A program made the position numbers and the translations under genes. A stretch of 10,781 bases of DNA from positions 1-10,781 of the forward strand of contig CALYSH010000027.1 in assembly GCA_945485625.1 (NCBI GenBank), given 5' to 3'. The notes under the pieces are model-generated. The model made no database searches, had not been told where the DNA came from, and saw only the letters and a list, made by a program, of their open reading frames with translations. Origin of the DNA: an uncultured Lachnospiraceae bacterium. GTDB lineage: Bacteria > Bacillota > Clostridia > Lachnospirales > Lachnospiraceae. Within the stretch, counting starts at the first letter, position 1. Every line of letters begins with the position of its first letter. Of this stretch, positions 1 through 7,884 are shown in pieces.

Positions 1-12
1 GAGGTAATGACC

Positions 13-243
13 ATGAAGACAATTCAAATTTCTTTAAATTCTATCGACAAAGTAAAATCTTTCGTAAACGATATCACAAAGTTCGATTATGACTTTGATC
101 TTGTATCCGGAAGATATGTAATTGATGCAAAGTCTATTATGGGTATTTTCAGTTTGGACTTATCCAAGCCCATTGACTTAAACATCCATGCTGAAGACGG
201 CATCGATGAAGTTCTGGCAGTGCTGAAGCCTTATACCGTATAG
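13..243 (+). CDS. HPr-like (Crh-like) small protein
   Basis: A 76-residue protein of the HPr fold family, the small carriers and regulators of the PTS sugar system. The motif KSIMGIFSLDLSK (residues 40-52) matches the regulatory-serine region of HPr (KSIMGVMSL), so Ser41 corresponds to Ser46, the target of HPr kinase. The active-site motif GIHARPA is absent: the aligned region reads NSIDKVKS, and the only histidine is residue 57. It therefore cannot pass on phosphate in the usual way and resembles Crh of Bacillus, which acts only as a CcpA co-repressor. At 76 residues it is slightly shorter than HPr (~85-88). The ATG at 13 is preferred over the in-frame ATG at 7, because GAGG at 1-4 is 8 bases from the former and only 2 from the latter. 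The window begins at the RBS, so upstream context is unseen. Family call firm; Crh-like role inferred. Confidence 0.8.
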   Translation: MKTIQISLNSIDKVKSFVNDITKFDYDFDLVSGRYVIDAKSIMGIFSLDLSKPIDLNIHAEDGIDEVLAVLKPYTV

Positions 244-275
244 GGAATCGCTTCTCGCTTACATAAGAAAACAGG

Positions 276-316
276 AAAACTGTCCCGGGGATGCAAGACC
301 CGAGACAGTTTTTTTC
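276..316 (+). terminator. Rho-independent terminator between convergent genes
   Basis: The left arm at 276-289 (AAAACTGTCCCGGG) pairs with the right arm at 299-312 (CCCGAGACAGTTTT), giving 14 bp with one mismatch, a 9-base loop and a T run to 315. It follows the HPr-like gene and lies 3 bases beyond the thiI stop codon on the other strand. Read on the minus strand, the hairpin is followed by TTTTCCTGTTTTC, so it may also end the thiI transcript. Confidence 0.88.
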
Positions 317-318
317 GT

Positions 319-1497
319 TTACTCCACAATGATCAATTCCTCTGTCTCTAAGGCAGTCTTCACCAGATCATCAATCTGTTCCTCCAGATTTTTCTCATGA
401 CGGCGAATCACCTTAACATTTGGCTTTGTCACAGGATGCTTTGCCACAAAGATGGTACAGCAATCCTCAAAGGGAAGGATGGAGGTCTCAAAGGTTCCAA
501 TCTTCTCGGAAATCTCTACGATCTCCTGCTTATCAAAGCCGATCAACGGTCTGTATACCGGAAGCTCGCACACTTCGTTGGTTGCCACCAGGGATGTCAT
601 GGTCTGGGAAGCCACCTGACCGATGCTCTCACCGGTAATCAGACCCAGGCAATCGGTTTCCCTGGCAATATGCTCCGCAATTCGCATCATGTAGCGGCGC
701 ATGATAATGGTAAGCTCCTCATGGGGGCACTTCTCATGAATGTAGAGCTGAATGTCCGTAAAATTAATGACGTGCAGGTAAATGGGGCCGGTGTAAGCAG
801 ATACAATCCGGGCCAGATCCACTACCTTCTGCTTTGCACGCTCACTGGTATATGGCGGTGCATGGAAGTACACTGCATCGATCTTTACACCTCTCTTGGC
901 GATCATGTAGCCTGCCACCGGAGAATCGATTCCGCCGGACAACAGAAGCATCGCCTTTCCGCCGGTACCTACAGGCATTCCGCCGGGTCCGGGAATAATC
1001 TCGGAATAAATGTATATTTTCTCACGAATCTCTATATTTAACAGAATATCCGGATGGTGAACATCCACTGTCATCTCAGGGTATGCGTTCAAAATCGCTT
1101 CGCCCATGTCCATGTTAATCTCCATGGACTCCTTGGGATAATTCTTGCGGGCACGTCTCGCCTGCACCTTGAAGGTACGGTTTCGATCCGGATACACATC
1201 TGCCAGATACTGAATTACGGTCTCGCAAAGCCTTTCGAAGCCCTCATCCTCCACATAGACAACCGGGCAGATACCGGAAATACCGAACACCTTCTTCAGC
1301 TGCTCCACAGTTTCCTCATAATCGAAATCCGTCAGGGCATCCACGAAGATTCTTCCCTGGGTCTTGTGCACAAAAAACTTCCCTTCGCATTTCTTCAGGG
1401 CATGATTGATCTGGTGAACCAATGCATCCTCAAACAGATACCTGTTTTTTCCCTTGATTCCGATTTCTGCGTACTTAATCAAAAATGCTGTAAACAT
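319..1497 (-). CDS. thiI: tRNA 4-thiouridine synthase ThiI, without rhodanese domain
   Basis: The enzyme adenylates U8 of tRNA and replaces its oxygen with sulfur to give s4U; in some organisms it also serves thiazole synthesis. The 392 residues show the family order: N-terminal ferredoxin-like region and THUMP domain (about 1-165), then a PP-loop ATP-pyrophosphatase domain with SGGIDSP at 187-193 and GESIGQVASQT at 289-299. EDCC at 344-347 places a cysteine at the position of the catalytic Cys344 of E. coli. The E. coli protein (482 residues) has a C-terminal rhodanese domain; this one stops before it, as in Bacillus and many Firmicutes, so sulfur should come directly from a partner desulfurase. 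The start is supported by AAAGGA upstream. The gene lies 22 bases after the nifS-type gene and is last in the minus-strand string. Confidence 0.96.
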   Translation of the reverse strand: MFTAFLIKYAEIGIKGKNRYLFEDALVHQINHALKKCEGKFFVHKTQGRIFVDALTDFDYEETVEQLKKVFGISGICPVVYVEDEGFERLCETVIQYLADVYPDRNRTFKVQARRARKNYPKESMEINMDMGEAILNAYPEMTVDVHHPDILLNIEIREKIYIYSEIIPGPGGMPVGTGGKAMLLLSGGIDSPVAGYMIAKRGVKIDAVYFHAPPYTSERAKQKVVDLARIVSAYTGPIYLHVINFTDIQLYIHEKCPHEELTIIMRRYMMRIAEHIARETDCLGLITGESIGQVASQTMTSLVATNEVCELPVYRPLIGFDKQEIVEISEKIGTFETSILPFEDCCTIFVAKHPVTKPNVKVIRRHEKNLEEQIDDLVKTALETEELIIVE

Positions 1498-1519
1498 ATC
1501 AATTCCTTTCGTATAGGTC

Positions 1520-2692
1520 CTATGCCTTTCTGGTGTATCGCCTCAATACAGGCATTGTATCACATAATACCTTTAAAGTATAGTCAATTTCCTCCCGTGT
1601 ATTCAATATGGAGAAGCTGAACCTCAGGGTGGACTCCAATAAGGACTTATCCAGACCTATGGCCTTCAATGTTGCGGAGGGCAGGGGCTTTTTGGCCGAG
1701 CATGCACTTCCCGCAGACACATAAATCCCCTTCTCCTCCAGGGCATGAAGCAGAACTTCACTGCGGATTCCCCGGAAGGATACACTGACAATGTGGGGTG
1801 CGGTCCCTCCTCCGTATGGTTCATCCGGCAACAAACCATTGATTCGGACGCCCTCCATCTCACGCAGACCTTCAATGAAATATTTCTTTAATCCATACAG
1901 ATAGTCTATATCCGCATCAAAGTTTTTATACAAAAGCTCCGCAGCCATTGCCAGACCTGCCGCACCGGGTACATTCTCCGTTCCGGAACGGAGGTTCCCC
2001 TGCTGTCCGCCACCAAACAGAATGGGCTGAAGCTTCACATTGCTTCCCACATACAGCAGTCCCACACCCTTAGGTCCGTGAATCTTATGACCGCTTATGG
2101 ACAGCATATCAATGTGCATACGCTTGGGGTATATTTTTGCCTTTCCAAAGCCCTGTACCGCATCCACATGAAATAAGGTGAAGGGATTCATCTTCTTAAT
2201 CAGCTCTCCGGCCTCAGCGATAGGCTCAAGGGCACCGATTTCATTGTTGGTATGCATAATGGATACCAGGATGGTATCCGGAGTCATGGCACGCTTCAAA
2301 TCCTCCAGCCGAATGACACCGAAGGAATTCACCGGCAGATAAGTTACCTGAAATCCCTGCTCCTCCAGATGATGCATGGTCTGAAGCACCGCCGGATGTT
2401 CAATCTGCGTGGTAATCAAATGCTTTCCTCTTCTGGCATTAGCGTATGCAGCCCCCATAATAGCCAGGTTGTCTGATTCCGTCCCGCCGGAGGTGAACAA
2501 GAGCTCTTTTTCTGTCACCTTTAACAGCTTTGCCATAGTCTCCCTGGCATAACGGATATAATTCTCCGCCTGCAGTCCCTTATTATGCATGCTGGAGGGA
2601 TTTCCATAATCCTCACACATAATTTTCATCATTTGTTCAGCCACCTCAGGAAGCACCTGTGTGGTGGCGGAATTATCAAAATATACTTCCAT
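1520..2692 (-). CDS. NifS/IscS-type cysteine desulfurase, likely ThiI partner
   Basis: A PLP-dependent enzyme converting L-cysteine to L-alanine while forming an enzyme-bound persulfide. The 390-residue protein starts with the family signature MEVYFDNSATT. His99 (in IEHP) stacks on PLP in this family. Lys203 in SGHKIHGPKG is the Schiff-base lysine, and Cys331 in SAGSACSAKK is the persulfide-forming cysteine on its flexible loop. RSGTEN at 235-240 contributes to the active site. The gap to thiI is only 22 bases. In Bacillus subtilis the equivalent adjacent pair (NifZ and ThiI) is dedicated to s4U, so this copy probably serves tRNA thiolation rather than general Fe-S assembly; no IscU/NifU-like scaffold gene is nearby. 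AAGGAG lies 8 bases before the ATG. The symbol is left blank because nifS, nifZ and iscS are all used for such proteins. Confidence 0.93.
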   Translation of the reverse strand: MEVYFDNSATTQVLPEVAEQMMKIMCEDYGNPSSMHNKGLQAENYIRYARETMAKLLKVTEKELLFTSGGTESDNLAIMGAAYANARRGKHLITTQIEHPAVLQTMHHLEEQGFQVTYLPVNSFGVIRLEDLKRAMTPDTILVSIMHTNNEIGALEPIAEAGELIKKMNPFTLFHVDAVQGFGKAKIYPKRMHIDMLSISGHKIHGPKGVGLLYVGSNVKLQPILFGGGQQGNLRSGTENVPGAAGLAMAAELLYKNFDADIDYLYGLKKYFIEGLREMEGVRINGLLPDEPYGGGTAPHIVSVSFRGIRSEVLLHALEEKGIYVSAGSACSAKKPLPSATLKAIGLDKSLLESTLRFSFSILNTREEIDYTLKVLCDTMPVLRRYTRKA

Positions 2693-2712
2693 TTACAGTT
2701 CTCCTTCATGCA

Positions 2713-2777
2713 GGGCAACACCCTCTGACGCTTTTGGTAAGAGGGTGAAAATATCTTGCTTATTTCAATATATGCCC
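2713..2777 (-). other. Intercistronic stem-loop between rsmE and the desulfurase gene
   Basis: A perfect 8-bp inverted repeat, CACCCTCT (2719-2726) and AGAGGGTG (2740-2747), has a 13-base loop and lies in the 85-base gap upstream of the desulfurase RBS. An outer GGGCA/TGCCC pairing (about 2713-2717 and 2773-2777) could close a larger structure. No T run follows on either strand, so it does not look like a terminator. It could be a processing or stabilising element in a shared transcript. Confidence 0.4.
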
Positions 2778-3527
2778 CTATTTCTCCAGCTGATACATTA
2801 ACCATCCCAAAACCGTAAGCCCCGCGGTCTCCGTACGCAGGATCCTCCTGCCCAGACTGATGGGTTCGATTCCGTTCTCCTGAGCCAGCCGGATTTCTTC
2901 CTCCTCAAAGCCTCCTTCGGGTCCGATAAAGACTGCAATGGTCTGACCGGGGCGCACCTGTTCTTCCATAAGCTTTCTGGTGTAATCCATATTCTCTGCC
3001 AGTTCATAGGGAATCAGGCGAAGATCCATTTCCTTTGCCCTCTCCACCGCCTGCGTGAAGGAAACCACACCGGATACCCGGGGAATGATCCCCCGCTTAC
3101 TCTGCTTGGCTGCTGCCTCCGCAATTCCCTGCCATCTGGCGATTTTCCCGGCCGCCTTCTTATCATCCAGCTTCACCACACAGCGTCTAGTGGCTACCGG
3201 TACAATTTCGGACGCACCAAGCTCCACCGCCTTCTGTACAATCAGCTCCATCTTGTCTGCCTTGGGCAGTCCCTGGAACAGGATCACCCTGGAGGGAAGC
3301 TCCACGGCATCCTCCTTGATAAAGCGAAGCTGACACAGCACTCCCGCTTCCGTAAATGCCTCAATGGCGCAGCGATACTCTCTGCCGTCCTGACCGTTGC
3401 TTACATTCAATTCCTCTCCCACACGCATGCGAAGCACATTTTTAATATGATTTACATCCGTCCCGGTAATGATAACCTTCTTTTCTTCCAAATCAATCTG
3501 ATAAGGCTCCACGAAAAACTGATTCAT
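2778..3527 (-). CDS. rsmE: 16S rRNA (uracil-1498-N3)-methyltransferase RsmE
   Basis: A SAM-dependent SPOUT-class enzyme that methylates N3 of U1498 in the decoding region of 16S rRNA, acting on assembled 30S subunits. The 249-residue length is typical. An N-terminal PUA-like RNA-binding part (about 1-70, with the family-like HIKNVLRMRVGEE) precedes the SPOUT domain. SAM-site and knot motifs are clear: IGPEGGFEEEE at 201-211 and LGRRILRTETA at 225-235; AEAAAKQSKR at 136-145 is another family segment. The start ATG overlaps the stop of the upstream membrane-protein gene by four bases (ATGA at 3524-3527). Its own Shine-Dalgarno is distant (GGGAG about 13 bases away), which suggests translational coupling. 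Confidence 0.96.
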   Translation of the reverse strand: MNQFFVEPYQIDLEEKKVIITGTDVNHIKNVLRMRVGEELNVSNGQDGREYRCAIEAFTEAGVLCQLRFIKEDAVELPSRVILFQGLPKADKMELIVQKAVELGASEIVPVATRRCVVKLDDKKAAGKIARWQGIAEAAAKQSKRGIIPRVSGVVSFTQAVERAKEMDLRLIPYELAENMDYTRKLMEEQVRPGQTIAVFIGPEGGFEEEEIRLAQENGIEPISLGRRILRTETAGLTVLGWLMYQLEK

Positions 3528-4459
3528 AACCGTTCCAATTCTCCCTCTTCCTTCTGTTCCTTCAGGCTTGAGCTTCCCAACGCCGCGGTAGATGCGATGC
3601 CCACTAACATCATCAGTGCCAGATTGACATAGTAGTGTCTAAGCGCACCCATGGCTTCATAAATGGGTCTTACATTGGCAAAAATGTCCCAGAAGGTAAA
3701 ATAGTCCTTTGCTTCCATATAAAGTCCCACAGCCGCATCGGTATAGAATGCCAAAAAGCTCATTACCGTACTAAACACCAGGGAAATGAGAAAGCCCGTA
3801 ACCGAATATTTCCCGGCCAGCTTCTTGTAGCCATACACGATGGCTCCCCCCAGAACAGCTCCGCCCAGAACAGAAATATAGCCCAGTCTGGCGATCAGGA
3901 AAACCACTGCTGCACCCACGAGAGAGCCCAGAAGCGCACCCACAATTCCCAGAAGATAATTTTCCTTCTTCTGAGCCCGCACGGCCTGTTCCCTGGATAA
4001 CTGATATCGCAGGTTCTCTGCCGTCTCCTCACTTAATATCACATAGTTTCCCTGAAGCCGGTATACCGAAGACGAACCCACTACGCCCTTCTCATCGCAA
4101 TTGACCGCTCCCCGGGCAGACAGTTCACCTACAACCATCCCAAGAGCCTCCTTGGCTCTGTCAATCACTGCCTGAAGCCCGCCTTTTAATTCGATCTGCA
4201 GGAAAATCCGATAACCCGCCGGCATCACATGGCACTTTTCCGGCAGGGAAAGCTGCTGCAATATCCCCGACTCCAGGACCCTTCCGTCCGGATAAGCTGC
4301 GCACAGGGAAACGCAGAGGCTTTGTTGTTTTTCCTTTCCCTCCGGCCGGATTACCATGGTAAAGTCCTGATATCTCCCATGGGCTGTCACCTGCTTTTTG
4401 TCATATTCCAATCCAATTCTCTCTGCAATCCCCTGCAGCGCCTTCCTGCCGTCTGCCAT
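3524..4459 (-). CDS. Unrecognised membrane protein between prmA and rsmE
   Basis: I do not recognise the family. The 311-residue protein has a soluble N-terminal part (about 1-165) without a familiar motif. About four hydrophobic segments follow, near residues 168-190, 195-213, 219-240 and 276-295; the first two are glycine/alanine rich. A stretch with FTFWDIFANVRPIYEAMG (254-271) lies between the last two, and a short charged tail ends the protein (KEQKEEGELERL). No signal peptide is apparent, so the N-terminal part should be cytoplasmic. AGGAG lies 7 bases before the ATG. It starts 42 bases after prmA and shares ATGA with rsmE, which argues for a real, co-translated gene. Whether it has anything to do with ribosome modification cannot be told from sequence. 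Confidence 0.85.
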   Translation of the reverse strand: MADGRKALQGIAERIGLEYDKKQVTAHGRYQDFTMVIRPEGKEKQQSLCVSLCAAYPDGRVLESGILQQLSLPEKCHVMPAGYRIFLQIELKGGLQAVIDRAKEALGMVVGELSARGAVNCDEKGVVGSSSVYRLQGNYVILSEETAENLRYQLSREQAVRAQKKENYLLGIVGALLGSLVGAAVVFLIARLGYISVLGGAVLGGAIVYGYKKLAGKYSVTGFLISLVFSTVMSFLAFYTDAAVGLYMEAKDYFTFWDIFANVRPIYEAMGALRHYYVNLALMMLVGIASTAALGSSSLKEQKEEGELERL

Positions 4460-4501
4460 TTCTGTTCTCCTCTTTCCCCGGCCTTTCCCTTGTGAGCCGG
4501 A

Positions 4502-5491
4502 TTACTGTACCTTCTGCGCCGTCACACTGACCCACTCACCCTGATAGGTCACCTCCAGCACCTTCAACCCTGCTGCCTTCACCGCATCCACTACGGTCTG
4601 CTCCTTATCATCGATAATTCCGGAGGTAATGTATACCGCACCCGGCTTCATCTGATTCACAATCACAGGCGTCAATGGTACCAGCACGTCAGCCAGAATA
4701 TTCGCTACCACAATATCGTACTTCCCATAGCCTACCCGGTCCTGAATGTCCTTGTCGGAAATAATATTACCGATCATCATGTCAAACTGATCCTTCCGGA
4801 TACCGTTCACTTCACAATTTTCCTCCACTGCAGGCACCGCGCAGGGATCCAGATCCGTACCCACCACATGCTTTGCACCAAACATCAGGGACAGAATGCC
4901 AAGGATACCGCTGCCGGTTCCTACATCCAGAAGCTCGGTCTCGGGAGTGATATACTTCCGAAGCTGGCGGATACAAAGCTGGGTGGTCTCGTGCATCCCG
5001 GTACCAAAGGCGGTTCCCGGGTCAATATGAAGCACCAGCTTTGCGGAATCCTCCGGCTTAATCTCCTCCCAGGAAGGAATGACCAGAATATCATCAATAT
5101 AGAACTGGTGGAAATACTGCTTCCAGTTATTGATCCAGTCCACATCCTCGGTTTCATCCACGGCTACAGTACCCTCACCGATATCACAGAACAGCTTCAA
5201 ATCCTCCAATTCGCTCTCGATGGAGGCAAGCATCTCCTGGCAGCTTACAGACTCCTCATTCACCTTCAGACTTCCGTCCTCCTGCTTTTCCACAAAAAAG
5301 CTTAAATATGCCAAGCCGTCATCTGCGGGGCCGTCGGGCAGAATATCCACAAACATCTGCTCCTTCTCCAGAGGAGTCAGGGGAATCTTATCCTCAATCT
5401 GCGCCCCCTCCAGTCCGATGTCATACAGGGTACTGATAATAATATCCTCCGCATCGGTAATTGTTTTAATTCGAAATCTGACCCACTTCAT
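4502..5491 (-). CDS. prmA: Ribosomal protein L11 methyltransferase PrmA
   Basis: A class I SAM-dependent methyltransferase that trimethylates lysines and the N-terminus of ribosomal protein L11. The 329-residue length is in the usual range (about 290-330). The N-terminal substrate-recognition domain (about 1-110) begins with MKWVRFRIKT. The catalytic domain carries the PrmA-typical HIDPGTAFGTGMHETT (155-170), SAM motif I LLDVGTGSGILGI (187-199), GTDLDPCAV (211-219) and the catalytic-loop motif VVANILADVL (261-270). GGAGG lies 6 bases before the ATG. It follows the GH3 gene after 87 bases in which I see no clear terminator, so read-through from the GH3 promoter is possible; a promoter of its own was not found. 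Confidence 0.96.
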   Translation of the reverse strand: MKWVRFRIKTITDAEDIIISTLYDIGLEGAQIEDKIPLTPLEKEQMFVDILPDGPADDGLAYLSFFVEKQEDGSLKVNEESVSCQEMLASIESELEDLKLFCDIGEGTVAVDETEDVDWINNWKQYFHQFYIDDILVIPSWEEIKPEDSAKLVLHIDPGTAFGTGMHETTQLCIRQLRKYITPETELLDVGTGSGILGILSLMFGAKHVVGTDLDPCAVPAVEENCEVNGIRKDQFDMMIGNIISDKDIQDRVGYGKYDIVVANILADVLVPLTPVIVNQMKPGAVYITSGIIDDKEQTVVDAVKAAGLKVLEVTYQGEWVSVTAQKVQ

Positions 5492-5578
5492 AGTAATCCT
5501 CCATTTTCACCTGTCTCATATTCCCGGAAGCAGAAGTCTTGTCCCAGGCGGAAACCTGCCCCCGTCCTCAACCGGTCC

Positions 5579-7783
5579 TTACACCAGCTCAAATACTGCA
5601 CTGTTCTCCGTGGCGCTGTCTCCTGCAATGTTCACCTTGCAGGTGCCGGGCTCCCAGGTATATTTCATATCAATATTATAGAAGGAAAGCATATCCGGTG
5701 TAATGTCAAAGGAAACCTCTGCGCTTTCACCGGGCTGAAGCGACACCCTTCGGAATCCGCGAAGCTGCTTTACCGGGCGTACCACACTGCCGAATAAATC
5801 CGTCAGATACAGCTGCACCGTTTCCGTTCCTTCTCTGTCCCCGGTATTGGTCAGGGTTACGGTGGCAGTGATGGTCTGACCATCCCCCAGCCTGTCCCCG
5901 CTCAAACGTACCGGGCCGTAAGAAAAGCTTGTATATCCCATACCATATCCAAAAGGATACAGCACCCGATCCATCTGGTCAATATAGCCCATGACAAAGC
6001 TCTGCTCCAGGGTACCGTTGTTTGGTCTGCCGCTTCGGAACCGGTTGTAATAACAGGGCTCCTGGGCCACGGTGTAAGGGAAGCTCATGGGAAGTCTTCC
6101 GCCGGGCTCCTTCGCACCAAACAATACATCCGCCACTGCATTACCGCACTCGCACCCCGGGAACCATACCATCATCACTGCCTTGGAAAGCCGGGAAACC
6201 TCCAAAAGCTCCAGGGGTCTGCCTGCAAATACAAGAGTCACAATGTTTGGATTCACCTCTGCCACTCTGCGAAGGAGGTCCATCTGCTCCTCCGGAATGG
6301 TAATATCGGTACGGCTTGCTGCCTCGCCGGTCTGCTGGGAATGCTCGCCCAGGCACAATACGACACGGTCCGCCTCTTTTGCGGCAGCAATTGCCTCATC
6401 CAATAAGGGCTGCTTCTTACCTGCATCATAGATAAACCGTCTTCCGTCCTTTAACCGGTAGTCTGCTCCAAACATCTGACTGCCCTCACAGAAGCATATA
6501 TCCGCTTCCATACCTGCCTTCTCCACACCCTGACGGATGGTAACCATCTTAGAGGCATCGGAGGGGAAGGACCAGGAGCCAAACACCTCATGATTGTCAC
6601 TGTAGGGTCCGATGAAGGCTACCTTCTCCCCTGCCTGATTCTTCAGGGGCAGAATCCCATCCTCATTCTTTAACAGACAGAAGGACTCTGCGGCAGCCTC
6701 TCTTGCCAGCTTCCGGTGTGCATCACAGAGAAGCAATGCCTTCTCATCCTCCGCGTCCGCATCTTTATAGGGATTCTCAAACAATCCCAGTTCATTCTTT
6801 AACCGTAATACACGCAGGCAGGCTTCGTCCACCTGCTCCATGGTCAAACGCCCCTCCGCAATCAGCTCCTCCACATGGCGCACATAGGCAAGGGACATCA
6901 TTTCAATATCCACACCTGCTCCCAGAGCCAGCTCTGCCGCATCCTTCTCATCTCCTGCAATGCCGTGGTTTACCATTTCCGCCACAGCACCGTAATCGGA
7001 AATCAGGACTCCGTCAAAGCCCATCTCCTCACGAAGCACCTTCTTCATCAGCCACTTATTGCCGGTGGAGGGCACATGGTTTAAGGTATTAAAAGAGGTC
7101 ATCACCAGTCTGGCATCTGCGTCAATGGCCTCTTTGTAAGCAGGAAGGTACTCGTCACGCAGGGTCCTCTCGGAAAGCTCCACCGTATCGTAGTCCCTTC
7201 CGCCTTCCGCGCCGCCGTAGCCTGCAAAGTGCTTCACACAGGCTGCCATTCTGCCCTTATCCGCAACATTCCTTCCCTGATAGCCCCGCACCATAGCCGC
7301 ACTCATCTTACCGTTTAAAAAGCTGTCCTCACCGGTGGACTCCATGACGCGTCCCCATCTGGCGTCCCTTACCAGGTCCGCCATGGGAGAAAAGGTCACA
7401 TGGATTCCTGCTGCAGAACCCTCCCTTGCAGCCATCTCTGCCAGCTTCTCTGCCATATCCGGATCAAAGGTAGCTCCCTGGGCCAGGGGCACCGGGTAAA
7501 TGGTCTCAAAGCCATTGATAATATCCAACATAAACAGCTGGGGAATGTGATGGGGCTGCTTCGCCATGCACGCATCCTGCACCTTCTTTAACCGTTCTGC
7601 ACCGGAGATACTGAGAATGGAGCCGGTGCGGTCCAATTCCTCCTGTGTAATCTTAAAATAATCCAACGCTCCTGTAATCAGACTGTCTTCCCCAAACAAG
7701 GTACCTGCCACCTGTAAGAGCTGACCGATTTTCTCCTCTGTAGACATATCCTGAAGCAATGCTTTTAACTGTTCTTCCCTCAT
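5579..7783 (-). CDS. Cytoplasmic GH3 family beta-glycosidase (BglX-like)
   Basis: A retaining glycoside hydrolase of family 3, most like beta-glucosidases, although beta-xylosidases share the layout. From the ATG at 7783 it has 734 residues: TIM-barrel domain (about 10-330), alpha/beta sandwich (about 360-570) and C-terminal fibronectin III-like domain (about 625-734). The segment DLVRDARWGRVMESTGEDS is characteristic of the family. Lys184-His185 lie in VKHFAGYGG. Asp263 in VLISDYGA is the nucleophile, and Glu487 in TGEAASRTD is the probable acid/base. No signal peptide is present, so it should act on imported oligosaccharides. A GTG at 7816 would add 11 residues, but the ATG at 7783 is preferred because AAGGGGA lies just upstream of it. 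It has its own promoter with an overlapping cre-like site. No transporter gene is seen in the window. Family sure; substrate uncertain. Confidence 0.93.
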   Translation of the reverse strand: MREEQLKALLQDMSTEEKIGQLLQVAGTLFGEDSLITGALDYFKITQEELDRTGSILSISGAERLKKVQDACMAKQPHHIPQLFMLDIINGFETIYPVPLAQGATFDPDMAEKLAEMAAREGSAAGIHVTFSPMADLVRDARWGRVMESTGEDSFLNGKMSAAMVRGYQGRNVADKGRMAACVKHFAGYGGAEGGRDYDTVELSERTLRDEYLPAYKEAIDADARLVMTSFNTLNHVPSTGNKWLMKKVLREEMGFDGVLISDYGAVAEMVNHGIAGDEKDAAELALGAGVDIEMMSLAYVRHVEELIAEGRLTMEQVDEACLRVLRLKNELGLFENPYKDADAEDEKALLLCDAHRKLAREAAAESFCLLKNEDGILPLKNQAGEKVAFIGPYSDNHEVFGSWSFPSDASKMVTIRQGVEKAGMEADICFCEGSQMFGADYRLKDGRRFIYDAGKKQPLLDEAIAAAKEADRVVLCLGEHSQQTGEAASRTDITIPEEQMDLLRRVAEVNPNIVTLVFAGRPLELLEVSRLSKAVMMVWFPGCECGNAVADVLFGAKEPGGRLPMSFPYTVAQEPCYYNRFRSGRPNNGTLEQSFVMGYIDQMDRVLYPFGYGMGYTSFSYGPVRLSGDRLGDGQTITATVTLTNTGDREGTETVQLYLTDLFGSVVRPVKQLRGFRRVSLQPGESAEVSFDITPDMLSFYNIDMKYTWEPGTCKVNIAGDSATENSAVFELV

Positions 7784-7836
7784 GTACTTCCCCTTCCCTT
7801 TTCTCCGGATTTGCACTCGTTCCCAAATCTTCCTAT

Positions 7837-7866
7837 ATTATAAGCGTTTTCTCAATTGTTTGTCAA
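7837..7866 (-). promoter_or_regulatory. Sigma-A type promoter of the GH3 gene
   Basis: On the minus strand a perfect -35 TTGACA (7861-7866) and a perfect -10 TATAAT (7837-7842) are separated by 18 bases. Transcription would begin near 7830, leaving a leader of about 47 bases before the ATG at 7783. Confidence 0.85.
7839..7852 (-). promoter_or_regulatory. Candidate cre (CcpA) site overlapping the GH3 -10 box
   Basis: The minus-strand sequence AGAAAACGCTTATA fits the cre consensus TGNAARCGNWWWCA except at the first and thirteenth positions, with the central AACGCTT intact. It overlaps the -10 and part of the spacer of the GH3 promoter, where bound CcpA would block RNA polymerase. This fits carbon catabolite repression of a glycosidase gene. 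The call is by consensus match only. Confidence 0.5.
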
Positions 7867-7872
7867 ATTGAC
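7862..7872. promoter_or_regulatory. Short dyad overlapping the GH3 -35 box
   Basis: GTCAAATTGAC is a perfect 5-bp inverted repeat around one central base. It covers most of the GH3 -35 box and lies 12 bases from the -35 of the opposing promoter, so it is placed where a regulator could act on both. It is short enough to occur by chance. Confidence 0.3.
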
Positions 7873-7884
7873 TTGCCTTTTTTC

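Noticed and set aside
397..1041. A 214-codon plus-strand open frame opposite thiI
   Set aside because: It is antisense to a clear ThiI coding sequence and has low-complexity, shadow-like composition.
5492..5578. Terminator between the GH3 gene and prmA
   Set aside because: Only short pairings such as CAGG/CCTG are present and no T run follows on the minus strand.
5130..5681. A plus-strand open frame opposite prmA and the end of the GH3 gene
   Set aside because: Serine-rich shadow of two well-supported genes; no RBS and no family features.
7784..7816. GTG start at 7816 for the GH3 gene
   Set aside because: The ATG at 7783 is preceded at proper distance by AAGGGGA, whereas the GTG has no clear RBS and lies very close to the predicted transcription start.
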